Below, piece by piece: positions 1 through 10,742 of a stretch of 64,000 nucleotides of DNA. Position 1 is the first letter of the stretch. The number at the start of each line of letters is the position of its first letter. The stretch covers positions 33,583-97,582 of the forward strand of contig NZ_JADWOX010000022.1 in the NCBI RefSeq assembly GCF_016135805.1. Direction: 5' to 3'. Made by a program: the position numbers and the translations under genes. The notes below the pieces were generated by a model, which was given only the letters and a program-made list of their open reading frames with translations, was not told the DNA's origin and made no database searches. This stretch comes from Caulobacter hibisci (lineage in GTDB: Bacteria; Pseudomonadota; Alphaproteobacteria; Caulobacterales; Caulobacteraceae).

Positions 1-2972
1 ACAGCGTCCAGCAGCTCCTGCTTCAGCGTCGGCGAGGCGCTGAACTGCGCCCGGGTGTTGGCCTTGGCCTGCTCCTGCAGCTCCTCGGACGCCAGCATGT
101 GGCTCTTCAGGAAGCCATTGACGTAGTGGAGTTGGTCGTCGTCGGTGAGCTGCCCCTCGAAGAGGTCGTTCACGCGGGCGATGATCTCGTCCAGCCGCGC
201 CTTGTCCTTCTCCTGCAAGCTGCCCGAGCCCGTGTCGGACATGCCCGGCAGCTTGGGCGCATCGCCCCCGCTATAGAGGAGGTCGCGCTTGGCCTCGGCC
301 TTCAGGCTGTGGTGCGTAAGCTTGACGCCCGACAGGTCGATCCCCTCGCGCTCGCGACCGAACTCCAGCAGCGGCAGCAGGCGGCGATAGAAGATCGCCC
401 GCTTCTCGATCTCGGTGTTCCCGTAGTCGAGGATCTGGCTGAGGAAACTGTAGAGCCGCACGAACGTGCCCATGTCTCCCTTGAACAGCGTCAGGGCGTC
501 CATGTGGTCCTGGGCGTCGCTCTTGGCGCGCTCGTCGCCCTGGGCCTCGGCGAGCGTCCAGGCCTGCTTGGCGGCGTTGAAGGCGTGGACGATTCGGCTC
601 GCCACCGGTTCGATGGCCGCAATCAGGTCGGACTGGCGCCCCACCGGGTGCAGTTCGACCTTCACCACCCGCTCGACCTCGAAGTCGTCGTAGTGGCCGG
701 CCCCGTCCAGCTTGGCGCGCAAGTCGTAGATCAGGTTCGGATCGGTGGCGCTCTCCAGTTCCGCCGTCTCGTAGTAGGTGCGGAACGCCGCCAGGATCTC
801 CTCGGAGCTGTTGACGAAGTCGAGGACGTAGGTGGTGTCCTTGCTGGGATGGGCGCGGTTCAGGCGCGAGAGGGTCTGCACCGCCTGGATGCCCGCCAGC
901 CGCCGGTCGACATACATCCCGCACAGCAGCGGCTGGTCGAAGCCGGTCTGGAACTTGTTGGCGACCAGCAGCAGGTGGAAGGTCTGGTCCTTGAAGGCGT
1001 CGCGGATGTCACGGCCGTTCAGGCCGGGGTTCAACACGGGGCTGGTCTCGCTGACCTCGCCCAGGTCCTTGTCGGGCACCTCGCCCGAGAAGGCCACCAA
1101 CGTGCCCAGCGGGTAGCCCTGCTCCTTGATGTAGCGCTGCATCGCCACCTGCCAGCGCACCGCCTCGGCGCGGCTGCCAAGCACCACCATGGCCTTGGCC
1201 TTGCCGTCGAGCAGCGGCAGCACGTTCTCGCGGTAGTGCTCGACGACGATCTGGACCTTCTGGCTGATGTTGTGCGGGTGCAGGCGCACCCAGCGCATGA
1301 TCTCCTTCTTGGCCTTGCTGCGCTCGACCTCCTTGTCGTCGAGGTCACGCCCCTCGTGGGCCAGCTTGAAGGCCAGCTGGTAGGGCGTGTAGTTGCGCAG
1401 CACGTCGAGGATGAAGCCCTCCTCGATGGCCTGGCGCATCGAATAGACGTGGAAGGGGCCGGGCAGGTTGCCGTCGCCGACAGGACGGTCGGGGTGCGGC
1501 GGGCGACCGAACAGCTCCATCGTTTTGCCCTTGGGCGTGGCCGTGAAGGCGACGTAGGTGATGCCCTTGTCGCTGGCCGCGCGGCCGGCCATCTGGGCGG
1601 CCAGGATGTCCTCGTTGCTGACCTCGCCGCCGTCGGCCAGTTCCGCCGCCTCCTCGGCCGAGAGCATCTGCTTGAGCTTGGCGGCGGCCTCGCCGGTCTG
1701 GCTGGAGTGGGCCTCGTCGGCGATCACGGCGAACGCCTGCCCCTCGGTTGCCGCCCGCTCCCGCACCTCCTTCAAGGCGAAGGGGAAGGTCTGGATCGTG
1801 CAGACGATTACCTTCTTGCCGGCCGCCAGGGCCTCGGCCAGCTGGCCGCTCTTGGAGCCGCTGTCGCTCTTGATCGTCGCCACCACGCCGGCGATGCGCT
1901 GGAAGTCGAACAACGCTTCCTGCAGCTGGGTGTCGATAACGTTGCGGTCCGACACCACGATCACGCTGGAGAACAGCTTGTCGTCGTTGGCGTCGTGCAA
2001 CTCCGACAGCAGATGCGCGGCCCAGGCGATGGAGTTGGTCTTTCCCGACCCGGCCGAGTGCTGGATCAGGAAGCGTCCGCCCGGCCCCTCCTCCAGCACC
2101 TGGGCGGCCAGTTTCCGGGTGGCGTCCAGCTGGTGGTAGCGCGGGAAGATCACGCCGGTGATCTGCTTCTTGGCGTCGCGCCGGGTCACCATGTAACGGC
2201 CCAGGATCTCCAGCCAGCTGTCGCGCTGCCAGACCTGCTCCCAGAGGTAGGCTGTGCGGTGGCCGTTCGGATTGACCGGGTTACCCTTGCCGCCGTGGTC
2301 GCCCTTGTTGAACGGTAGGAAGAAGGTGTCGCGCCCCTGCAGCTTGGTGGTCATCGCCACCTCGCCGTTGCTGACAGCGAAATGCACCAGCGCCCCACCG
2401 GGGAAGTTCAGCAGCGGCTCGACCTTGCCGCCCTTGGGCCGGGGATCGCGGTCGAAACGGTATTGGTCGATGGCGTCCTGCAGGCTCTGGGTGAAGTCGG
2501 TCTTCAGCTCGACGGTCGCGACCGGCACGCCGTTCAGATAGAGCACCAGGTCAAAGCAGTTTTCGTTGGCGGTCGAATAACGCACTTGCCGCGCCACGCG
2601 CAGGCGGTTGGCTTGGTAGCGCCGGGTGATCTCGGGGTTCATGCCCATGGCCGGCTTGAACTGCGCCAGGTCCAATCGCCGACGAAGGCCGACCATGTCC
2701 AGCCCGCCGCGCAGCACGTCCAGCACGCCTCGGTCGTCGAGCGACTTGCGCACCCGGTCGGCCAGCACCTCGGCGGCGGCCGGGCCGTGGGTCTTGCTCA
2801 GGGCCTCCCAGGCCTCGGACTGGCTGTCCTGCACCCAGGCGACCAGATCCTCGACGAACAGCGCCCGCGAGCGGTCATGCCGCGCCCCCGCGCCGGCCTC
2901 GTAGATCCAGCCGTGCGCGCCGAGGTGGTCGACGACGTCATCCTCGAAGCGGATTTCCTTGTGAAGGCTCAC
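1..2972 (-). CDS. hsdR: Type I restriction enzyme, R (HsdR) subunit, C-terminus cut by window edge
   Basis: HsdR is the ATP-dependent translocase and nuclease subunit of a type I restriction-modification complex; it works with HsdM and HsdS. About 990 residues are visible. An N-terminal PD-(D/E)xK nuclease motif is present (E155-L-K157 within VATVELKTDF), followed by superfamily 2 helicase motifs: Walker A HSAGSGKT at 305-312, DEAH at 419-422, and FTATP near 470. The start is a GTG that overlaps the stop of the upstream gene as GTGA, so translation is probably coupled. The frame runs open to base 1, so the C-terminus lies outside the window. Last gene of the hsd operon. Function is secure by motif; recognition sequence unknown. 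Confidence 0.95.
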   Translation of the reverse strand, partial: MSLHKEIRFEDDVVDHLGAHGWIYEAGAGARHDRSRALFVEDLVAWVQDSQSEAWEALSKTHGPAAAEVLADRVRKSLDDRGVLDVLRGGLDMVGLRRRLDLAQFKPAMGMNPEITRRYQANRLRVARQVRYSTANENCFDLVLYLNGVPVATVELKTDFTQSLQDAIDQYRFDRDPRPKGGKVEPLLNFPGGALVHFAVSNGEVAMTTKLQGRDTFFLPFNKGDHGGKGNPVNPNGHRTAYLWEQVWQRDSWLEILGRYMVTRRDAKKQITGVIFPRYHQLDATRKLAAQVLEEGPGGRFLIQHSAGSGKTNSIAWAAHLLSELHDANDDKLFSSVIVVSDRNVIDTQLQEALFDFQRIAGVVATIKSDSGSKSGQLAEALAAGKKVIVCTIQTFPFALKEVRERAATEGQAFAVIADEAHSSQTGEAAAKLKQMLSAEEAAELADGGEVSNEDILAAQMAGRAASDKGITYVAFTATPKGKTMELFGRPPHPDRPVGDGNLPGPFHVYSMRQAIEEGFILDVLRNYTPYQLAFKLAHEGRDLDDKEVERSKAKKEIMRWVRLHPHNISQKVQIVVEHYRENVLPLLDGKAKAMVVLGSRAEAVRWQVAMQRYIKEQGYPLGTLVAFSGEVPDKDLGEVSETSPVLNPGLNGRDIRDAFKDQTFHLLLVANKFQTGFDQPLLCGMYVDRRLAGIQAVQTLSRLNRAHPSKDTTYVLDFVNSSEEILAAFRTYYETAELESATDPNLIYDLRAKLDGAGHYDDFEVERVVKVELHPVGRQSDLIAAIEPVASRIVHAFNAAKQAWTLAEAQGDERAKSDAQDHMDALTLFKGDMGTFVRLYSFLSQILDYGNTEIEKRAIFYRRLLPLLEFGREREGIDLSGVKLTHHSLKAEAKRDLLYSGGDAPKLPGMSDTGSGSLQEKDKARLDEIIARVNDLFEGQLTDDDQLHYVNGFLKSHMLASEELQEQAKANTRAQFSASPTLKQELLDA

Positions 2973-3501
2973 GTGCTGACGCGCTTTCGCCCGCGCAGAC
3001 CCAGGACGGCGAAGGCCTCGGCGACTTCAGGCTTCATCGTGAAGCGGTTTTTTTCGTCGATGTCCGCGAGGATGCCGCTGAAGAAAGGGGCGTCGCGGTG
3101 TTCAGCGATCTCAGCTGGCCACAGGCGATCCTGGCGGTCCTTGCAAAGGTTTCCGAAGTGCATCTGCCAGATCATGCTGTCATGGCCACAGGCGCGGCTC
3201 AACTCGGTCGAGGTGGAGCCTGGGTTGTCTAGCAGGGCCTGGATGGTCTTGCGTTCGTTCTCGGTCATCGGCACGGCCTTGAACGCCTCCAAGACTCGCT
3301 GACCGACGGGGGCGTCTTTCAGGCGTGCGAACAGCGTCTTGCGCTCGTCTTCTTCGCGTCCGTCCAGCGCCGCGAGCAACTGCTGAGCTTGGGCTCGCTG
3401 CGCCTCTGATCCGGTGTCGGCCAAACGTATCGCATTGTCGCGCATCGCCTTCCTGTCGGCGGCGGACTTTTCCGGCAGGCCCAGGATGATTTTCTCGATG
3501 C

Positions 3502-3505
<4 letters not shown>
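2969..3505 (-). CDS. Unrecognised 178-aa protein inside the hsd operon
   Basis: No family recognised with certainty. The N-terminal ~75 residues are charged and helical. The segment from about residue 80 (MTENERKTIQALLDNPGS) looks like a winged-helix fold: helix, then STSTELSRACG as a possible recognition helix, then a basic C-terminus. It has no transmembrane segment or signal peptide. It overlaps hsdS by ATGA and hsdR by GTGA, so it is translated as part of the RM operon. It could be a control (C-protein-like) regulator, an anti-restriction modulator or an accessory defence factor; these roles are inference from position only. Codon use resembles its neighbours, which argues for a real gene. 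Confidence 0.8.
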
Positions 3506-4796
<1,291 letters not shown>

Positions 4797-4800
<4 letters not shown>

Positions 4801-6632
4801 GCCGCCAGCCCCTCGATCATCGCCTTGATCCGGTCGGTGACCTCGCGCAGGTCGGCGTCGATCTCGGTGAGGTCGCGCGGCGGCTCGAAGACATAGAAGT
4901 GGCGGTTGAACGGGATCTCGTAACCGGCCTTGGTCTTGTCCTCGTCGATCCAAGCATCAGGGGCGTGCGGCAGCACCTCGCGAGCGAAGTAGGCGTCGAC
5001 ATCCTCGGTTAGCGGCACGTTCTCGGTGTCGCGGCGGGCGCTGTCGGCGACGGGCTTGCCCTTGTTCTTGCCCTTCTGGCCGACCACGGGCACGCCGGTC
5101 TCGTCGAGCAGCGGGCGTTCGACGGTGATGGTGCGGTAGCCGAAGGTCTCGTTGGCGAAGATCCGCGACAGCGGCGCGAGCTTGACCTTGCCGCCCTCGG
5201 GCGCGACGGGCGGGGCCTCCCCGGCGCGCACCACGATCCTGCCAGTCTCCTTGCCATCGGCGTCGATCACCGTGGCGATCTGGGCCTCCACGAAGTCGCC
5301 GAACAGCTGGGTGACCAAGGCGATGTGGTCCTCGCCCATCTCTTTGCGCTTGGAACCCAAGCCCTTGCGCATCTTCTTCCAGAAGCCGCTGGCGTCGATC
5401 AGCTGCAGCTGACCCTTGCGCGCCGCCGGTTTGCGGTTGGAGACGATCCAGACATAGGTGGCGATGCCGGTGTTGTAGAACATGTCGGTCGGCAGGGCGA
5501 CGATGGCCTCGACCAGATCGTTCTCCAGCAGGTAGCGGCGGATCTCGCTCTCGCCGCTGCCGGCCCCGCCGGTGAACAGGGGTGAGCCGTTGAGCACGAT
5601 GCCGAACCGGCTGCCGCCGTCCTGGGCGGGCCGCATCTTCGACAGGAGGTGCAGCAGGAAGAGCAAGGACCCGTCCGACACGCGCGGCAGGCCGGGGCCG
5701 AAGCGGCCGGCGAAGCCTTGCTGCTCGTGCTCGGCGCGGACGACCTTCTCGACCTTTTTCCACTCCACGCCGAACGGTGGGTTGGACAGCATGTAGTCGA
5801 ACTTCCGGCCTACGTGACCGTCGTCGGACAGGGTGTTGCCGGGGATGATGTTGCCGACGTCCTGCCCCTTGATCAGCATGTCGGCCTTGCAGATGGCGTA
5901 GGACTCGTCGTTCAACTCCTGGCCGAACATGGTCAGCCGCGCGCCCGGGTTATGCTCGGTCAGGCGCTCCTCGGCGACCGACAGCATGCCGCCGGTGCCC
6001 GCCGTCGGGTCGTAGATGGTGCGCACCACGCCGGGCTTGGACAGAGCGTCGTCGTCCTCGACGAACAGCAGGGAGACCATCAGGCCGATGACCTCGCGGG
6101 GCGTGAAGTGCTCCCCGGCGGTCTCGTTGGACAGCTCGGCGAACTTGCGGATCAGCTCCTCGAACGCCAGGCCCATCTGGTGGTTGTCGACCGCCTCGGG
6201 GTGCAGGTCGATGCGGGCGAACTTCTCTGTGACCTGGTAGAGCAGCCCGGCCTTGGCCAGCTTGTCGACCTGGGTGAAGAACTCGAAGCGCTCGAAGATG
6301 TCGCGCACGGCCGGCGAGAAGGCCTGGATGTAGGCATAGAGGTTGGCGGCGATGTGGTCGGGGTCGCCGACCAGCCGGGCCATGTCTAGCCTGGATGTGT
6401 TGTAGAAGCTCTGCTTGGCGGCCCGCAGCAGGAACGGCTCGGGATTGACGCCCGCCGCCTCGCGCTTTGCCAGTTCCTCCAGCACCGCCGGCTTGGTGGC
6501 CTCCAGCACGCAGTCCAGCCGCCGCAGCACCGTGAACGGCAGGATGACCTTGCCGTAGTCGGATTGCTTGTAGTCCCCGCGCAGCAGGTCGGCGACGGAC
6601 CAGATGAAGGCCGACAACGACTGATGGTTCAT
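4797..6632 (-). CDS. hsdM: Type I restriction-modification methyltransferase HsdM
   Basis: N6-adenine DNA methyltransferase subunit that uses S-adenosylmethionine; with HsdS it forms the modification enzyme and with HsdR the restriction complex. The 611-aa product has an N-terminal HsdM helical domain (SLSAFIWSVADLLRG), the SAM-binding motif DPTAGTGG at 208-215, and catalytic NPPF at 284-287. The start is the ATG preceded at 6 nt by GAGGGGC; upstream in-frame codons lack such a site. First gene of the operon, with promoter presumably in the divergent gap to its right. Length fits the family. Confidence 0.95.
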
Positions 6633-6943
6633 GAAACGCCCCTCGAACAACGCCTGATAGCATCGCAACAACGAAGCCAAGGCAATCGGGTTAGTAACTG
6701 AACTCCGGCTGCGCCGGAAGCGGACGTAGGAGGGGCGGCGCGGCGAGGATGTCAATTAATACGCACCCTAGGAGAAAGAAGCGCTGAACACCGTTCGCCA
6801 ATCGGCGTTCTCCGCATTTATCGCCCATCCTAGGAGCCCAGGCATCTCGGCTCCGCCCCGTCCGCCCGTCGCCGATGGCGCGCGCGCCTCCGCAGCCCTG
6901 CTTTTCCATACGCCCCCAGGACGCCCTGGCGGCAGGAGATCCC
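6633..6943. other. Divergent intergenic region between hsdM and the RepA-like ATPase
   Basis: No gene supported. It must hold promoters for the leftward hsd operon and the rightward ATPase gene. Two copies of the partly palindromic octamer CCTAGGAG lie near 6768 and 6831, about 63 bp apart; they may be regulator sites, but no family is assigned. AGGAGA at 6934-6939 is the ribosome binding site of the ATPase. Confidence 0.4.
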
Positions 6944-8002
6944 ATGCCCACAACCCAGACTTCGCTCCGCACAATCACGCTCGGAGCCCTCCTCGACACC
7001 AACATGCCGCCCCGCCGTCACCTTCTCGCGCCCTGGCTGCGCGAACAGGAATCGGTCCTCGTCTGGGCCGCGCCCGGCGTCGGCAAGACCATGCTGACCC
7101 TGTCGCTGGCGCTGGCCATCGCCGGCGGCGGCGAACTGCTCGGCTGGCGCGCGCCGCATCCAGCTCGCGTCCTTATCATCGACGGCGAGATGCCGCTGGA
7201 TGACCTGCAGGGCCGCCTCGTGTCCCTCTCGGGAGCCATCGGGGGCATCGACATGGACGCCGCCAGGTCAAACCTGAAGATCCTCGCCCGGCACCATCAG
7301 GCCCCCGACGCAGCCTTTCCGGACTTCGGGGACGAGAAGCAGCAGGACGCGATCATCCAGCTGATCCGCAGCTACGACCCGGCGGTGGTGATCCTCGACA
7401 ACCTGTCGACCCTCGCCACGCTGGACGACGAGAACGGCGCGGCGGAGACCCAGCGCGTCGTCCGCCTTTTGGCCCGCCTCAAGCAAGCACGGATCGGTGT
7501 CATCGTCGTCCACCACTCGGGCAAGAACGGAAAGACCTTCCGGGGCAGCTCGATGCTGGCGACGACGTTCGAGGTGATTATCGGCCTGACCCGCGACGCC
7601 GGGGCCGACGCCCTCGACCCCACCGGTTCGGCCCGGTTCAATGTCGAGTGGACCAAGTTCCGGGGCCTTCGCGACGCCAGCATCGGCGACCGCTCGGTTC
7701 TTCTGAAGGAAACCCCGGAGGGCCTTCGGTGGACCGCCGAGACCCCGCAGGACGAGACCTTGAACGCCCTGGCCGTCCTCGTTCGCAGCGGCAAGTTCGC
7801 CACGCGCAACGCGGCGGGCAAGGCGCTGCCGAAGCACCTCTGGCCGAACGAGGACTCGCCGCCCTCCGACGGCTGGATCTCGGGCCGGTTCAAGATGGCA
7901 GACGCCAAGGGTATCCTGCCCAAGCGTGAAGTCGACGCCCTGCTGAAGGCCGCTGGTGAAGCCGAGGGCGACGTCGAGGCGGACCTCCATGACGACCTTT
8001 GA
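6944..8002 (+). CDS. RepA-like RecA-fold AAA ATPase of a mobile element
   Basis: A 352-aa RecA-fold ATPase of the AAA_25/RepA hexameric-helicase type found in plasmids and integrative elements. Walker A APGVGKT spans residues 43-49. The IIDGEMP segment follows, Walker B VVILDN has its aspartate at 152, and a VVHHSGKNGK motif near 190 matches the RepA/DnaB-like sensor. The start chosen is the ATG with AGGAGA 4 nt upstream; an upstream in-frame ATG lacks a site. Its role is probably element replication or DNA unwinding during transfer. No primase gene is visible next to it. Confidence 0.8.
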   Translation: MPTTQTSLRTITLGALLDTNMPPRRHLLAPWLREQESVLVWAAPGVGKTMLTLSLALAIAGGGELLGWRAPHPARVLIIDGEMPLDDLQGRLVSLSGAIGGIDMDAARSNLKILARHHQAPDAAFPDFGDEKQQDAIIQLIRSYDPAVVILDNLSTLATLDDENGAAETQRVVRLLARLKQARIGVIVVHHSGKNGKTFRGSSMLATTFEVIIGLTRDAGADALDPTGSARFNVEWTKFRGLRDASIGDRSVLLKETPEGLRWTAETPQDETLNALAVLVRSGKFATRNAAGKALPKHLWPNEDSPPSDGWISGRFKMADAKGILPKREVDALLKAAGEAEGDVEADLHDDL

Positions 8003-8207
8003 GACCATCGTGGCGGTCCTGGCGGGGTGGAACGAGGGCGTCAGCCTCGCTCCACAGGTGATTTCACGTCTCAGGCTGTTCTTTAAGGCCGTGAACCCGT
8101 GAACCGCCCGTCCCGCTTGGGTTTCCGACGACCCGCCACGCGCGGCTTCATGAAGCCCTGAACCACCGCGCCCTCGCCCGGCGCAACCAACTCTTCCTCA
8201 TCAATCT

Positions 8208-8242
8208 CGAAAGGCCCGACCGGACACCCGGCGGGCCTTTCG
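8208..8242 (+). terminator. Strong hairpin after the ATPase gene, possible weak terminator
   Basis: Perfect 11-bp inverted repeat CGAAAGGCCCG / CGGGCCTTTCG with an internal CCGG/CCGG extension. The downstream tail TTTCGTG is only weakly T-rich, so termination is plausible but not certain. The preceding ~200 bases after the ATPase stop hold no supported gene. Confidence 0.45.
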
Positions 8243-8264
8243 TGCGTCTGGACCTCTCCAAATC

Positions 8265-8597
8265 ATGCACGACCTGAACACGACCACCCGCATCGAACTC
8301 AGCAACCGCCCCGGCCAGTTCGCCGTCCTTTGCGAAGCCGGCGCGGCCTTCCTAGCCGCCAACGACATCCGCAGCCTCTTCATCTGCCTGGATGGCGCGC
8401 GGCGCTACGGCTACGTCAGCCACTACAGCCCCAACCGAAAGGGTCAGATGGACACGCTCGCGCGCGGCCTCCTCGGCGCAGGCAAGGGCGAACAAGTCCG
8501 CTACCGCGACGGCAACGTCCTGAACCTGCGCCTGAACAACCTCAAAATCGTGCGCACCTACAGCGCCAACCGCCGGACCCAGGGAGGCGTGGCTTGA
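8265..8597 (+). CDS. Small HNH/AP2-like element protein, 110 aa
   Basis: The C-terminal part VRYRDGNVLNLRLNNLKIV resembles the DG-(x)-LNxRxxNL-x-(I/V) segment of HNH homing-type endonucleases and their associated DNA-binding domains. The catalytic His pair of a full HNH motif is not apparent, so nuclease activity is doubtful; DNA binding is more likely. Its stop overlaps the next start as TTGA, suggesting coupled translation with the HTH gene. No strong ribosome binding site precedes the ATG. Composition fits the mobile-element set to its left. Family assignment is tentative. Confidence 0.6.
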   Translation: MHDLNTTTRIELSNRPGQFAVLCEAGAAFLAANDIRSLFICLDGARRYGYVSHYSPNRKGQMDTLARGLLGAGKGEQVRYRDGNVLNLRLNNLKIVRTYSANRRTQGGVA

Positions 8598-8926
8598 TCT
8601 TCTCTACGCTGCCCGCCAGCTACGTCGCCTTCGGCGGCAACGTCCTGCCGATGCGCTCGCGGCCGAGCACCACCAAGCTTGCGCCCGTCCCCGGCCAGTT
8701 GCTCGATCCGTCCACCGGGGATGCTCTGCTGACGACAGACCAGGCCGCTGCCCTGCTGGGCATCTCGCCTCGCACGCTGGAAGGTTACCGTCGAAAAGGC
8801 GGTGGACCGCTGTTCGTGGCGCTGTCGCGCAACGCCGTCCGCTACAGGCCGGCCGATCTCAAGGCATGGCTCGACAGCCGAACCGCGCCGCACACCGCCA
8901 AGGCCCGCGTCCTGCTGGCGGCCTGA
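8594..8926 (+). CDS. AlpA/excisionase-like helix-turn-helix protein
   Basis: A 110-aa protein whose C-terminal half (LLTTDQAAALLGISPRTLEG onward, ending ADLKAWLDS) is a classic MerR/Xis-type winged HTH_17 domain as in AlpA and prophage excisionases. The start chosen is TTG, because AGGGAGG lies 6 nt upstream and the TTG overlaps the previous stop (TTGA); the first in-frame ATG (8651) would keep the HTH but has no clear site. It probably regulates or directs excision of the island. No integrase gene is in the window. Confidence 0.75.
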   Translation: MIFSTLPASYVAFGGNVLPMRSRPSTTKLAPVPGQLLDPSTGDALLTTDQAAALLGISPRTLEGYRRKGGGPLFVALSRNAVRYRPADLKAWLDSRTAPHTAKARVLLAA

Positions 8927-9193
8927 CTTCGCCAAGGGGCCGTCGCAGAACGCGGCGGTCCCGAGGTCGGATCGTTTTTGGGTCAGGTATCCGAAGCGGC
9001 ATATCGTGGCTGCCGCCGACGCGGTTCCCCCCGTGCACCCCTCGGCCCAAAAGGCGGAGCCCTGCGTTTTTTGTGGGCGGCACCAGAAGAGGCGGCGCGC
9101 CCCATCGGCGGCCAATTAGATGCACGCGGCACCACCACAGCACCACAGCCTTGGCCGTGCACCTGGGAAAATCCGCTAAGTCATTGAAATGTA
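8927..9193. other. Island-side flank of the tRNA-Arg genes
   Basis: About 270 bases between the excisionase-like gene and the 3' end of tRNA-Arg(ACG). No credible gene: open frames here run through antisense tRNA sequence. The junction with the tRNA 3' end is where an integrase attachment site would be expected. The partner copy would lie left of the window and cannot be checked. Confidence 0.4.
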
Positions 9194-9270
9194 TGGCGCG
9201 CCCGGAACGATTCGAACGTCCGACCCTCAGATTCGTAGTCTGATGCTCTATCCAGCTGAGCTACGGGCGC
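9194..9270 (-). tRNA. tRNA-Arg (anticodon ACG)
   Basis: A 77-nt cloverleaf with encoded CCA. Acceptor GCGCCCG pairs with CGGGCGC, the T-arm carries GTTCGAATC, and the anticodon loop CTACGAA gives ACG. The 3' end faces the mobile-element genes, the usual arrangement for tRNA-targeted islands. It is identical over all 77 nt to the tRNA at 17077-17153, in opposite orientation. Confidence 0.97.
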
Positions 9271-9287
9271 GCATTTCGGCGAAAGAC

Positions 9288-9364
9288 TGGCGCACCCGAC
9301 ACGATTCGAACGTGTGACCTTTGCCTTCGGAGGGCAACGCTCTATCCAGCTGAGCTACGGGTGC
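9288..9364 (-). tRNA. tRNA-Arg (anticodon CCG)
   Basis: A 77-nt cloverleaf with encoded CCA. Acceptor GCACCCG pairs with CGGGTGC, T-loop GTTCGAATC, anticodon loop CTCCGAA gives CCG. It lies 17 nt upstream of tRNA-Arg(ACG) on the same strand, so the two are probably cotranscribed. Confidence 0.96.
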
Positions 9365-9422
9365 ATCCGCCTTGCGGAAGCGCGGTCTTAGCCGAAAGCC
9401 GCGCCTGCGCAAAGGGTTTTGG

Positions 9423-10739
9423 TCAGCCTTTCGCCAGATAGACGAAGCGCAGGACGAACAGGACCGCCAGCACCACCAGCAGCCAGTCGCGGCGGGCCAA
9501 CTTGCCGGTCACGGCCTTGAGGATCGCGTAGCTGGTGATGCCGAACGCCAGGCCGTTGGCGATCGAGAAGGTCAGCGGAATGGTGATCACCGTCAGGAAG
9601 GCGGGGATGGCGACGGTGGGGTCGTTCCAGTCGACCTCGGCCAGCGAGCCGATCATCAGGGCGCCGACCAGGATCAGGGCCGGGGCCGTGGCGGCGGCGG
9701 GGATGGCCTGCACGAGCGGGGCGAAGAACAGGGTGATCAGGAACAGGATCCCGACCACCACGGCCGTCAGGCCGGTGCGGCCGCCGGCGGTGACGCCCGA
9801 GGCGCTCTCGATATAGCTGCACACCGTGCTGGTGCCGGCCGCCGCGCCGATCATGGTGGCGGCGGAGTCGGCGGTGAGGATGCGGTTGAGGCGCGGGATC
9901 GTGCCATCCTCTTGGACGAGGCCGGCCTTCTTGGTGACGGCGACCAGGGTGCCGACATTGTCGAACAGGTCGACGAACAGGAAGACGAAGATGATCTCGA
10001 GCAAGGCCAGGCCCATGCCGCCTTGCAGGTGAAGGGCGGCGGGGATGTCCATCTTCAGGAAGGTGGCCGACAGGTCGGTCAGGCTGTAGGCGCCGGGGGT
10101 GAACTTCGACAGGCCCAGCAGCCAGCCGGCGATCGCGGCCAGCAGCACGCCGATCAGGATCGCGCCCTTGACCCGCCAGGCCTGCAGGGCGGCGATGACG
10201 ACGAGGCCGATCAGGGCCAGGGCCGCCGTCGGGGTGGTCAGGTCGCCCAGGGCCACGGCGGTGGCCGGGTTGGTGACGATGACGCCGGCGTCCTTCAGGC
10301 CGATGAAGGCGATGAAGAGACCGACGCCCGCGGCGACGGCCGAGAACAGCGGCCGGGGGATGGCCGCCACGATCATCTGGCGAATGCCGGCCACGGTCAG
10401 GATCAGGAAGGCCACGCCCGACAGGAAGACGCAGCCAAGCGCGGTCTCCCACGGCACGCCCATGCCCTTGACGACGGTGTAGGTGAAATAGGCGTTGAGC
10501 CCCATGCCCGGCGCCAGGGCCAGCGGGTAGTTGGCGATCAGGCCCATCAGGATCGAGCCGAGGCCGGCGGCCAGGCAGGTGGCGGCGGCGACGGCGGCGA
10601 CCGGCATGCCGGCCTCGCCCAGGATCGCCGGATTGACCACGACGATATAGGCCATGGTCATGAAGGTGGTCAGGCCGGCCAGCACTTCGGTGCGGACGTT
10701 GGTGCCCTGGGCCTTCAGGTGGAAGAGACGTTCGAGCAT
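9423..10739 (-). CDS. NCS2-family purine permease (AzgA/PbuG type)
   Basis: Inner-membrane nucleobase:proton symporter of 438 aa with about 13-14 hydrophobic segments. The N-terminus TFMTMAYIVVVNPAILGEAG and the core motifs LAPGMGLNAYFTY and GTSTVCSYIESASG are characteristic of the AzgA-like hypoxanthine/guanine/adenine branch. It lies 3 nt downstream of the NUP-family gene stop, so the two form one operon, which points to purine uptake from nucleosides. Substrate among the purines cannot be fixed from sequence. Confidence 0.92.
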   Translation of the reverse strand: MLERLFHLKAQGTNVRTEVLAGLTTFMTMAYIVVVNPAILGEAGMPVAAVAAATCLAAGLGSILMGLIANYPLALAPGMGLNAYFTYTVVKGMGVPWETALGCVFLSGVAFLILTVAGIRQMIVAAIPRPLFSAVAAGVGLFIAFIGLKDAGVIVTNPATAVALGDLTTPTAALALIGLVVIAALQAWRVKGAILIGVLLAAIAGWLLGLSKFTPGAYSLTDLSATFLKMDIPAALHLQGGMGLALLEIIFVFLFVDLFDNVGTLVAVTKKAGLVQEDGTIPRLNRILTADSAATMIGAAAGTSTVCSYIESASGVTAGGRTGLTAVVVGILFLITLFFAPLVQAIPAAATAPALILVGALMIGSLAEVDWNDPTVAIPAFLTVITIPLTFSIANGLAFGITSYAILKAVTGKLARRDWLLVVLAVLFVLRFVYLAKG

Positions 10740-10742
10740 GGC

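Noticed and set aside
99..2318. Long plus-strand open frame (739 codons) over hsdR
   Set aside because: Antisense shadow: the minus strand encodes HsdR with nuclease and helicase motifs; the plus frame has no recognisable domain and reflects high GC3.
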